Source: CAZEGV01 sp964511645 (GTDB lineage Bacteria; Bacteroidota; Bacteroidia; Cytophagales; JAAEPT01). Taken from it: DNA of 22,352 nt. The stretch is taken from NCBI GenBank assembly GCA_964511645.1, contig CAZEGV010000047.1, positions 1 to 22,352 of the forward strand, in the 5' to 3' direction. This document shows positions 7,170-14,059 of the stretch, in pieces. A program made the position numbers and the translations under genes. How positions within the stretch are numbered: the first letter of the stretch is position 1; every line of letters starts with the position of its first letter. The notes under the pieces were generated by a model, which made no database searches, was not told the origin of the DNA, and saw only the letters and a program-made list of their open reading frames with translations.

Positions 7170-7622
7170 TTAGACAGGTAATATTTGATTTGAATGTTCT
7201 TTTGTTTTTACTTTTTCTATGATGTCGATGATAACCCCGTCTTCATCTATAATGAAGGTGGTACGTACAACTCCCATATAAGTTTTTCCGTAATTTTTCT
7301 TTTCTCTCCAAATGCCATAAGCATTTGTTATTTCCTTTTCGGTGTCAGCGATAAGGTCAAAAGGAAGGTCAAATTTAGAGATGAATTTTTGATGAGAAAC
7401 TTCATCGTCAGGACTTATGCCTAATATGACATAACCAGCAACTAATAATCTTTCGTGATTATCCCTAAGGTCACAGGCTTGTGTCGTACATCCTGGAGTG
7501 TTATCTTTAGGGTAAAAATAGAGTACTATTTTTTTACCTTTATATTGACTTAGGGAGACTTCTTCACCGTCTTGATTGGTGGATTTAAAGTCAGGTGCTT
7601 TACTTCCAATTGATATACTCAT
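7170..7622 (-). CDS. bcp: thioredoxin-dependent peroxiredoxin, Bcp/PrxQ type
   Basis: A 150-residue cytosolic peroxiredoxin that reduces hydrogen peroxide and organic hydroperoxides using thioredoxin. The active-site segment FYPKDNTPGCTTQACDLRD contains the peroxidatic Cys45 and, five residues later, the resolving Cys50 that marks the PrxQ/Bcp subgroup. The ISPDDEVSHQKF and TFIIDEDG motifs complete the AhpC/TSA-fold pattern, and the length is normal. It is the first gene after a plausible promoter at 7644-7675 and is followed by the transketolase/VWA genes at short spacing. Confidence 0.93.
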   Translation of the reverse strand: MSISIGSKAPDFKSTNQDGEEVSLSQYKGKKIVLYFYPKDNTPGCTTQACDLRDNHERLLVAGYVILGISPDDEVSHQKFISKFDLPFDLIADTEKEITNAYGIWREKKNYGKTYMGVVRTTFIIDEDGVIIDIIEKVKTKEHSNQILPV

Positions 7623-7643
7623 TTGTTTCTTTTTTTATCGTTG

Positions 7644-7675
7644 CAAAATACAATGTTTCAAACATCAATTACAAA
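7644..7675 (-). promoter_or_regulatory. candidate promoter of the bcp-transketolase-VWA operon
   Basis: On the minus strand TTTG (7675-7672) is followed by a 21-nt spacer and TATTTTG (7650-7644), close to the Bacteroidota -33/-7 pattern with one T missing. Transcription would start about 15 nt before the bcp ATG. The -33 box lies inside the last codons of the upstream M23 gene. Confidence 0.4.
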
Positions 7676-9534
7676 TCTAGTGTATAAGTATTCTTATTTC
7701 CAACATTATCTACCACCTCAATTTTGATTTCGCCACTTAATGACATCTTTGTTTTAGGAGCCAATACTACTCTGTTTATCCTATAATCATATTTTAGTAG
7801 TATCCATTCACCATTAAGGTATGCGTTATAAGATTTTATGCCTGATAACCTGTCTTTTATTGTAAATCGACGTTTACCAATATACTTGATGGTTGGTGGT
7901 ATGGTATCTGTTAACAAAGCGTATTTCCCAAATTTTTTTGTGCTAAAAGTGTACTTACTTCCATTCCATGTACCACCTATATATGATGCAGTGCCTCTGT
8001 ATACTTTATACATAGCAGTTTTGGTGGTATTGTAAGTAGCTGTTGACCTCATCGTTATGCTAATTCTTTTTTTGAGTGGAATTGTATGTTTCCCTATGTC
8101 AATGGTGTCATTGTGAGTATTCATTTGTAAGTACAATGTGTCAAATAAAGAGTTTTTATTAAATGAAACGGTAGCATTTTTAGTGAACCAAGTAAATTTC
8201 TTAGCTGATGGTATAGGGTAAATATAATGTTCGTCTAGTAAGCTATCGTTGAGGTATATCTTTCTTGGGAAATTTTCACGCATATCCCATAAAAAAACAC
8301 TAGCGTTATTCTTGTAATAAGAAGCTTTTGTTTCTGTCTTCCTTGTGCTAGACTCTAGCCTTAGTACACTGTTAGCAGGGCAATTTGTGCACTTCACCAT
8401 TAAGATGTTTTTATGTAGCTCGGTTGTTATTTTTTTCTGTTTATCATTTAATATTAAGCTTCCTTTATGAAGTTTTTTTCCTTTTATAGGGATTATTAGT
8501 TGACTGTAATTGTTATAAAAATCCCATATTTTTATCATAAGAGTATGAGGTAAAGTATCATTAATGATTATTTTCCCTTTATTAGATGTAGTTTCGTATT
8601 TATTAAGTTTATCTCCGTCATCAACATAGCATTTGTGTAGTTTCCCCCCCCCTTTTTTATAAGTATCATAAGACATGTGTACGTTCATGTAGCTTTGCAT
8701 GTGAAAGAGTACATCATTATTGAAGTATTTGAAAATTTCTTTTCCATCTTGTTCTACTACGATTTTTGCAATAGCATTTGGATTATTTACCCCGCTTAAT
8801 TTATCTCTTGCTTTTATAGCGAGTCCTATTGTGCCTTGTAGTTGTATTTGATTTGTGATGTATCTTTTCCCTCCTTTGTCTTTAGTTTTGAATGTAAAAG
8901 TACCAAATTCATTATTGACCCTAGCATTTTTACTTAGTGTACTGAGCAAAATTTTGTAAAAGGAAGGTTTTACATTGTCTTGAATTTCTTTAAAACCAAA
9001 ACCGAGAGGGTTGAGGGCTCTTTGTTGAGCATCTCTAATTTCGAAATGCAAATGTGGACCTCTTGAGCTCCCCGTGTTTCCTGAATAAGCAATAACTTGA
9101 TTTTGTTTTACTCGAAAAAGATTATTAGATAGAGACAAATCAACATCATATCTTTTTTGTTCGTATTGTTGTTCTAGTACGTATTTTTCAATGTCCTTAC
9201 TGAAAGATTGACAGTGAGCATATACTGTCATGTGACCACTTGGGTGTTGTACATATATTGCTCTTCCATAGCCCCAAGGACTGATTTTAATTCTTGTTAT
9301 ATAGCCATCCGCACAGGCGTGTATTGGCCAGTTTATTTGCCCAAATGTTTTGATGTCTAGCCCAGCGTGAAAATGATTACCTCTTAACTCTCCCAAAGTA
9401 CCAGATAGATAGTTTTGTTGTCCAGGCTTTAATGGGAAGATGAAATAATCTTTCGGGTATTTATTTTGCTGTCCAAAGCTAGTTTGAATAACTAGGAGGG
9501 TGATAAGTAGTAAGAGTGTTTTATTTGATTTCAA
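7669..9534 (-). CDS. large exported M23-family metallopeptidase (LytM/peptidoglycan hydrolase type)
   Basis: A 621-residue protein with a signal peptide (residues 1-21, ending TSFG), an N-terminal M23 domain (about 40-180) and a long beta-rich tail (about 190-621) without a recognised family. The zinc and catalytic residues are present: His56 and Asp60 in HFHAGLD, His107 in VYAHC, and His161/His163 in GPHLHFE. It probably cleaves or binds peptidoglycan peptides in the periplasm. The start is a TTG at 9534-9532. A stop lies in frame four codons upstream, and no ATG occurs before the catalytic core, so TTG is needed to retain the signal peptide. The start overlaps the FAH gene by 14 nt. Codons 293-297 are AAA AAA GGG GGG GGG, a run of A6G9 that is striking in this AT-rich genome. 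Confidence 0.85.
   Translation of the reverse strand: MKSNKTLLLLITLLVIQTSFGQQNKYPKDYFIFPLKPGQQNYLSGTLGELRGNHFHAGLDIKTFGQINWPIHACADGYITRIKISPWGYGRAIYVQHPSGHMTVYAHCQSFSKDIEKYVLEQQYEQKRYDVDLSLSNNLFRVKQNQVIAYSGNTGSSRGPHLHFEIRDAQQRALNPLGFGFKEIQDNVKPSFYKILLSTLSKNARVNNEFGTFTFKTKDKGGKRYITNQIQLQGTIGLAIKARDKLSGVNNPNAIAKIVVEQDGKEIFKYFNNDVLFHMQSYMNVHMSYDTYKKGGGKLHKCYVDDGDKLNKYETTSNKGKIIINDTLPHTLMIKIWDFYNNYSQLIIPIKGKKLHKGSLILNDKQKKITTELHKNILMVKCTNCPANSVLRLESSTRKTETKASYYKNNASVFLWDMRENFPRKIYLNDSLLDEHYIYPIPSAKKFTWFTKNATVSFNKNSLFDTLYLQMNTHNDTIDIGKHTIPLKKRISITMRSTATYNTTKTAMYKVYRGTASYIGGTWNGSKYTFSTKKFGKYALLTDTIPPTIKYIGKRRFTIKDRLSGIKSYNAYLNGEWILLKYDYRINRVVLAPKTKMSLSGEIKIEVVDNVGNKNTYTLDL
8644..8658 (-). repeat. 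A6G9 homopolymer tract inside the M23 coding sequence
   Basis: The plus strand reads C9 (8644-8652) followed by T6 (8653-8658). On the coding strand this is six A then nine G, in frame as Lys-Lys-Gly-Gly-Gly. Loss or gain of one G would end the product in the tail domain, leaving the M23 domain intact. Confidence 0.9.
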
Positions 9535-10132
9535 GGTTGATTAAGTTTTGGTTTTCTATAGCACATGCAATTTTGTCTCCAACTGAAACAGGACCTACTC
9601 CGCTAGGAGTTCCCGTGTAGATAATGTCCCCTTTTTTGAGTGTGATATATTTAGAGATATACGCAATTATTTTATCTATTGAGAACAACATGTCTTTAGT
9701 GTTGCCCGATTGTTTTACTTCACCGTTTAAGCTTAAACTAAAATTAATGTTTTGGACATCTTTATATTGTTCTTTTGGTATGAAATCTGAAATAACGGCA
9801 GCATCATCAAAACCTTTTGCCAACGCCCAAGGTAGTCTATTCTCTTTAAGAGAGGTTTGTAAGTCCCTTGCCGTAAAGTCAATACCGATCCCGATGCTTT
9901 CATAATATTTGTGAGAAAATTTAGCTTGAATATTTTTTCCTACTTTACATATTTTGACAAGAATTTCTACTTCGTAGTGTATGTTACTTGAAAAGTCAGG
10001 GATATAAAAGTCAAATCCCTTACGCAGTACCGCAGTGTCAGGCTTAGTAAATATAATAGGTTCTTTGGGGATTTTATTGTCAAATTCCTTAACGTGATCT
10101 AAATAATTTTTTCCAACACAGATTATTTTCAT
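9521..10132 (-). CDS. fumarylacetoacetate hydrolase (FAH) family protein, acylpyruvase-like
   Basis: A 203-residue cytosolic protein matching the small FAH-family enzymes (YcgM/FAHD1 type) that hydrolyse acylpyruvates or decarboxylate oxaloacetate. The three metal ligands are visible as Glu54 and Glu56 in HYEVEI and Asp85 in GIDFTARDLQ. The PWALAKGFD, SGNTKDMLFSI and YTGTPSGVGPV motifs are in the expected order. The substrate cannot be decided from sequence. The 3' end overlaps the TTG start of the M23 gene by 14 nt, suggesting one transcript. A -7 element on the minus strand lies about 32 nt upstream of the ATG. Confidence 0.9.
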   Translation of the reverse strand: MKIICVGKNYLDHVKEFDNKIPKEPIIFTKPDTAVLRKGFDFYIPDFSSNIHYEVEILVKICKVGKNIQAKFSHKYYESIGIGIDFTARDLQTSLKENRLPWALAKGFDDAAVISDFIPKEQYKDVQNINFSLSLNGEVKQSGNTKDMLFSIDKIIAYISKYITLKKGDIIYTGTPSGVGPVSVGDKIACAIENQNLINLEIK

Positions 10133-10188
10133 AATTTCCCATTTTGTGGTATGTTTGTAATCCCAAAATTAGATAAAATAAAATCGAA
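10133..10188. promoter_or_regulatory. divergent promoter region between the FAH and lipoprotein genes
   Basis: This 56-nt gap separates two divergent operons. On the minus strand TAATTTTG (10171-10164) and on the plus strand TATGTTTG (10150-10157) both match TAnnTTTG exactly, so the two promoters would overlap and possibly interfere. No convincing -33 boxes are seen; they would lie partly in the coding regions. Confidence 0.4.
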
Positions 10189-10608
10189 ATGAGAAAATAT
10201 TTATTCACAATATTAATAGGCTTTGGTATGGTGTCTTGTGTCAAGGTTTTAGATAAAAAACTTGTACAACTTAGCCAGAAAGGGGTAGATGAGCAAATAA
10301 AACTTGCCGAGAAACTTCAAGACGAAGATAAAGGGATACATTATGTGTCAATTAACCCTAACACAAAAGAGATGCTGATTCGCTATGATGGAGAAAAGCT
10401 GAATGAAGAGAGTTTAGCGGAAGCTTTATTATTTTTAACTACAGATAGCCTTCTATATGTAGTGCCTGAGATCATATCCGATATTTTCGAACAAGATTTT
10501 TCGGGAATTGTAACACCTAAAATTACCAAATTACAAGAAGATTTGAAAGCTCAAGTGGATAGTGTACAGTCGTATATTGACAACGTTAATAGTAATTATT
10601 CAAAATGA
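10189..10608 (+). CDS. small lipoprotein of unknown function
   Basis: A 139-residue protein with a type II signal peptide: basic MRK, a hydrophobic stretch, then the lipobox GMVSC with the lipidated Cys at residue 17. The rest is charged and mostly helical, with a possible coiled-coil at the C-terminus (about 105-135). I do not recognise a family. It overlaps the next gene by four bases (ATGA), so the two are translationally coupled. Confidence 0.65.
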   Translation: MRKYLFTILIGFGMVSCVKVLDKKLVQLSQKGVDEQIKLAEKLQDEDKGIHYVSINPNTKEMLIRYDGEKLNEESLAEALLFLTTDSLLYVVPEIISDIFEQDFSGIVTPKITKLQEDLKAQVDSVQSYIDNVNSNYSK

Positions 10609-11255
10609 AATTCAGTAAAACACAACGTTTTTTTAGTTGGGTATATCCATTTACTAGGAAAGTAGATTCGGAATATAGCGGTCAGTTAGAGATAACGATA
10701 ATTAATGGTAAAAAAGTACTAGATACTGAGAACGCCAATTATTCTTACGGATCAGTGCATAGAATTTTTAATTTTGGATTAAAACAGTTTGACTTTTCTA
10801 CAATTAACTCTGTGCTGTTATTGGGTCTAGGAGGTGGTACTATTGTCAAAATATTACGAGATGAAATGGATTATGTAGGGAAGATCACCGCTGTAGAAAA
10901 AGATGCTGTAATTATTCAGGTAGCGAAAGATGAGTTTGGTATAAAAGAGAATGCAGCTACTGAAATTATTTGTGCAGACGCTTTATCTTTTGTTAAAGAT
11001 ATAAAAAAACAATACAATCTTATTATTGTAGATATATTTATTGATAACACAGTGCCAAAATCTTTTTTAGAAATCCCTTTTTGGAAAAATGTAATTGATA
11101 AGATTTCACCTTCTGGGCAATTCTTGTTTAATTCAATTAATGATACTACAGACTCGCTGGCTAAGTTAAAGTCGTGGTACAGTAAGAATGCTGTCAGTAT
11201 AGAAGAGTTTCCTAAAGTAGATGAATCAAATACTTTGATAAAGGGAGTACTTTGA
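10605..11255 (+). CDS. spermidine-synthase-like SAM-dependent methyltransferase-fold protein
   Basis: A 216-residue protein with a Rossmann-type nucleotide-binding core. LLLGLGGGT (residues 71-79) is motif I, Glu98 in TAVEKD is the ribose-binding acidic residue, CADALSF (Asp125) follows, and VDIF (Asp143) ends the core, the order found in SpeE-like proteins. It is shorter than true spermidine synthases (about 280-300), lacking much of the N-terminal beta domain. A polyamine product is therefore uncertain, and it may act on another substrate. It is coupled to the upstream lipoprotein gene through the ATGA overlap. Confidence 0.75.
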   Translation: MKFSKTQRFFSWVYPFTRKVDSEYSGQLEITIINGKKVLDTENANYSYGSVHRIFNFGLKQFDFSTINSVLLLGLGGGTIVKILRDEMDYVGKITAVEKDAVIIQVAKDEFGIKENAATEIICADALSFVKDIKKQYNLIIVDIFIDNTVPKSFLEIPFWKNVIDKISPSGQFLFNSINDTTDSLAKLKSWYSKNAVSIEEFPKVDESNTLIKGVL

Positions 11256-11287
11256 GTTAATGATAAACTCGTTATACCTACTTCTAT

Positions 11288-11318
11288 TTTGGTGCTATTT
11301 ATTTAAATTGTATATTTG
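11288..11318 (+). promoter_or_regulatory. promoter with -33 TTTG and -7 TATATTTG
   Basis: TTTG (11288-11291), a 19-nt spacer and TATATTTG (11311-11318) match the Bacteroidota sigma factor consensus almost perfectly. They lie 28 nt before the ATG of the second M23 peptidase gene. This is the best promoter match in the window. Confidence 0.65.
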
Positions 11319-11346
11319 TTCGTTAGTAAAAAAAACAAATTATTGA

Positions 11347-12309
11347 ATGGCTCGTATTAGGTACTATTATGATACTGAAAAATGTCGCTACGAACGTGTA
11401 GAGGTAAAGGCTCGAGCTATTATTTTGAATATTTTGGGTTTTTTATCCATGGCTTTTTTACTAGCCGTAGGGATGACTTTTTTATACTATAAATACTTCC
11501 CTTCTCCTAAGTATACTTTTTTGAAATCAAAATATGATATTCTTACAAGTAATTACACTAAGCTAGACAAAGATTTAGCTGACATCAATCAAGCATTATA
11601 TTTACTTGAAGAGCAAGACAGGGAAGTGTATCGTACTGTATATGAGGTAGAACCACCAGTGAAAGACTCTTTTAGATTGAAAAAAGTGGATTATGGTAAA
11701 ATTACTGACATCATAGAAGTGCGTAATTTGGTGTTAAGTAAGTTAGACAAAATTCATCAGCTCAAAGAGAAGATTTTGTATCAAGATAAGTCTTATATAG
11801 AATTACTGGCGATAGCAAAAGACAAAGAGAAGTTTTTAAGTAGTCAACCAGCAATTCAGCCAGTGTCTAACAAAACACTTAAAAGATTGGCTTCTGGTTT
11901 TGGTTGGAGAACTCATCCAGTATATAAAGTAAAAAAGTTTCATAAAGGGATTGACTTTACAGCATCAAGAGGGACACCTATTTTTGCTACAGGTAGTGGA
12001 AAAGTATTTAGGATAGAGCATAAACTAACGGGTTATGGGACTAATGTCATTATAGACCATGGCTTTGGATACAAAACTAGGTACGCCCATATGCAGAAAG
12101 TTTATGTAAAAAAGGGGCAAAAATTAAAAAGAGGAGATGAAATTGGAGAAGTGGGAAGTACAGGTACTTCTACAGGGCCTCACGTTCATTATGAAGTGTA
12201 TAAAAACGGAAAAGTTGTAAATCCTGTTTATTATTTCTTCAATGATCTCTCAGAAGAAGAGTATGAAGAGATCTTAAGACAAGCAAATATTGAAAACCAG
12301 TCGATGTAG
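11347..12309 (+). CDS. membrane-anchored M23 metallopeptidase
   Basis: A 320-residue protein with a short cytoplasmic tail (1-23), one membrane helix (about 24-48), a periplasmic helical/coiled-coil region (about 55-165) and a C-terminal M23 (LytM) domain (about 180-295). Zinc and catalytic residues are His199 and Asp203 in FHKGIDF, His248 in RYAHM, and His279/His281 in GPHVHYE. The full set suggests an active endopeptidase acting on peptidoglycan cross-bridges rather than a degenerate activator. It has its own promoter and is followed by the MerR and dprA genes on the same strand, 51 nt and 3 nt apart. Confidence 0.9.
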   Translation: MARIRYYYDTEKCRYERVEVKARAIILNILGFLSMAFLLAVGMTFLYYKYFPSPKYTFLKSKYDILTSNYTKLDKDLADINQALYLLEEQDREVYRTVYEVEPPVKDSFRLKKVDYGKITDIIEVRNLVLSKLDKIHQLKEKILYQDKSYIELLAIAKDKEKFLSSQPAIQPVSNKTLKRLASGFGWRTHPVYKVKKFHKGIDFTASRGTPIFATGSGKVFRIEHKLTGYGTNVIIDHGFGYKTRYAHMQKVYVKKGQKLKRGDEIGEVGSTGTSTGPHVHYEVYKNGKVVNPVYYFFNDLSEEEYEEILRQANIENQSM

Positions 12310-12360
12310 TGACGACTGCGATCCGTCAACTGATGGAAAGTACCAAATAACTATTACAAA

Positions 12361-12696
12361 ATGCCTTACAAACCACATAAAGTAGAAAAATTATACTACA
12401 CGATTGGAGAGATTGCAACTATTTTTGAAGTCAATACATCTTTAATTAGGTACTGGGAAAAGGAATTTCAAAAGCTTTCCCCTAAGAAAAACAAAAAAGG
12501 AGATAGAGTATTTACAAAAGAAGACATTGAAGATATACGTTTAATTTATCACCTCTTAAAAGAAAGAGGGTACACAATAGAGGGAGCTAAAGTTATTCTG
12601 AAAACTCAAGGAAAACGAGCGAAAAACACCCTAGAAGCAATAGACTCCTTAAAGCGAGTAAAGACTTTTTTACAAGAACTATCTAGCCAATTATAA
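12361..12696 (+). CDS. MerR-family transcriptional regulator
   Basis: A 111-residue protein with an N-terminal winged helix-turn-helix (YTIGEIATIFEVNTSLIRYW, residues 13-32) and the FTKEDIEDIRLIYHLL helix typical of MerR proteins, then a short C-terminal helix. There is no metal-binding Cys cluster and no large effector domain. It stops 3 nt before dprA, so the two are probably translated from one message. I recall similar small MerR proteins next to M23 peptidases in other flavobacteria. The target genes are unknown. Confidence 0.88.
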   Translation: MPYKPHKVEKLYYTIGEIATIFEVNTSLIRYWEKEFQKLSPKKNKKGDRVFTKEDIEDIRLIYHLLKERGYTIEGAKVILKTQGKRAKNTLEAIDSLKRVKTFLQELSSQL

Positions 12697-12699
12697 AAC

Positions 12700-13800
12700 A
12701 TGAGTATTACGATACATGATGTGGCAATCACTCAAGTAAAAGGAGTAGGAGATAAAACCATTAAATTATTTTTGAGTTATTTTGAAACTACAAAAGCAGT
12801 TTTTGAAGCCTCGGATAAAGACCTGCTAAAAGTACCAGGAGTCGGTAAAAGTGTAGCGAATTCCATTAGAGTATTTAAAGATTTTGAAATTGCAGAGAAA
12901 ATCATTAAACAAGCCCAAAAAAAGCAAGTAGAACTTATTTCGATTGCAAGTTCTAGTTACCCATATAGACTCAAAAATATTGAAGATTCTCCAGCACTAC
13001 TGTATTATAAAGGCACAGCAGACCTTAACGCCAATAGGATTGTAAATATCGTAGGCACACGAAATGCCACTAATTACGGAAATGATTTCATGGACTATCT
13101 GATTCCAGAATTGAAGAAATATGAGGTAACTGTGATAAGTGGGTTAGCTTACGGAGTTGATATTTATGCACATAAACTATGCCTGAAGCATGATATCCCA
13201 ACTATTGGGATTATGGCAAATGGGATAGACAGAATCTATCCTTCAGCCCATGCGGGAGTAGCCCAATCGATGCTAGAGAAAGGCGGTTTGCTGACAGAAA
13301 ACACTTTTGGAACAAAGCCAGACGCTCCCAAATTCCCTGCCAGAAACAGGATTATAGCAGGGCTTTCGGATCTTACGATTGTGATTGAAGCTTCCGTAAA
13401 AGGCGGTGCAATGATTACTGCTCACTTGGCTAATGATTATAACCGAGATGTATTTGCCCTGCCAGGAGATATCAAAAGAGAGTTTTCCAGAGGTTGTAAT
13501 AACCTCATCAAACAGCACAAAGCCAACTTGATGAATACTGCTGATGACATCGCTTATATCATGCGTTGGGAAAAAGGAGAAGGAACAGAAAAATTTGAAA
13601 CGAAAATTGATTATACCAACCTTTCTACCGAAGAAAAAACAATAGTGCAATGCTTAAGTAATTACGAAGAATTGACCTTAGACAAACTCGCAATGCAAAC
13701 ACAATTCCCCATTAATAAATTAGCATCTATGCTGTTGGTCTTAGAATTTCAGGATGTGATAAAACCCCTTACAGGCAATAGTTATATGCTTAAAAAGTAA
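12700..13800 (+). CDS. dprA: DNA-processing protein DprA (Smf)
   Basis: A 366-residue protein that binds incoming single-stranded DNA and loads RecA during natural transformation. The N-terminus has two helix-hairpin-helix-like motifs (KGVGDKT near 14-20 and VPGVGKSV near 45-52). The extended Rossmann domain follows with VGTRNAT (118-124), SGLAYGVD (147-154), FPARNRIIAGLSD (212-224) and GGAMITA (235-241). The C-terminal ~70 residues form a winged-helix-like domain. All family motifs are intact and the length is normal. Confidence 0.95.
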   Translation: MSITIHDVAITQVKGVGDKTIKLFLSYFETTKAVFEASDKDLLKVPGVGKSVANSIRVFKDFEIAEKIIKQAQKKQVELISIASSSYPYRLKNIEDSPALLYYKGTADLNANRIVNIVGTRNATNYGNDFMDYLIPELKKYEVTVISGLAYGVDIYAHKLCLKHDIPTIGIMANGIDRIYPSAHAGVAQSMLEKGGLLTENTFGTKPDAPKFPARNRIIAGLSDLTIVIEASVKGGAMITAHLANDYNRDVFALPGDIKREFSRGCNNLIKQHKANLMNTADDIAYIMRWEKGEGTEKFETKIDYTNLSTEEKTIVQCLSNYEELTLDKLAMQTQFPINKLASMLLVLEFQDVIKPLTGNSYMLKK

Positions 13801-13804
13801 AATA

Positions 13805-13973
13805 AGGGCAATCCCTCGTTGTACTTCGCTGTCGCTTTGTACAGCAGTTCGGGTCGGGCTATTCGCTGTATCTTTTTTTATTTTTTACGTGCTTTATATT
13901 TCGAAAAACTCAATATGACACGGAAAAAAATAAAAAAAGGATGTCGCTGCTATCCCTTTTGCTCCGATGCTTC
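13805..13973 (-). repeat. structured intergenic repeat, copy 1 (inverted relative to copy 2)
   Basis: GC-richer, highly folded sequence just after dprA. Arms 13856-13891 and 13919-13956 pair over most of their length, with long T and A runs (T7AT6 against A7TA7). On the minus strand it reads GGGATAGCAGCGACATCC, then the stem, then GATACAGCGAATAGCCCGAC. The same framework recurs at 16476-16585. I recall such elements as dispersed intergenic repeats in flavobacteria, probably acting as terminators. Positions 13974-14024 hold nothing else recognisable. Confidence 0.6.
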
Positions 13974-14024
13974 TAACGTCAATAAAAAATAGCAATTAAT
14001 ACCTAATGTTTTCGTTCTAAAGTT

Positions 14025-14032
14025 TACTTTTG
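14025..14032 (+). promoter_or_regulatory. possible -7 promoter element (TACTTTTG)
   Basis: TACTTTTG fits TAnnTTTG and ends 27 nt before the ATG at 14060 of the outer membrane protein gene. The expected -33 position has only the weak match GTTTTCG. Confidence 0.35.
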
Positions 14033-14059
14033 TAGTAATTAAAGCTAAAACAATCCTTG

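Noticed and set aside
11253..11270. GAGTT/AACTC repeat after the SpeE-like gene as a terminator
   Set aside because: Five-base stem without a T-run; the region is better explained by the promoter that follows.
12310..12328. TGACG/CGTCA inverted repeat between the M23 and MerR genes as a terminator
   Set aside because: Only a 5-bp stem with no T-run; too weak to call.
13273..13650. 125-residue minus-strand ORF inside dprA
   Set aside because: It lies wholly opposite a well-conserved gene and has no recognisable motif; it is a shadow frame.
11347..13800. A competence operon made of M23, MerR and dprA
   Set aside because: Only dprA is a competence gene; the other two are general envelope and regulatory types, and adjacency alone does not support a joint function.
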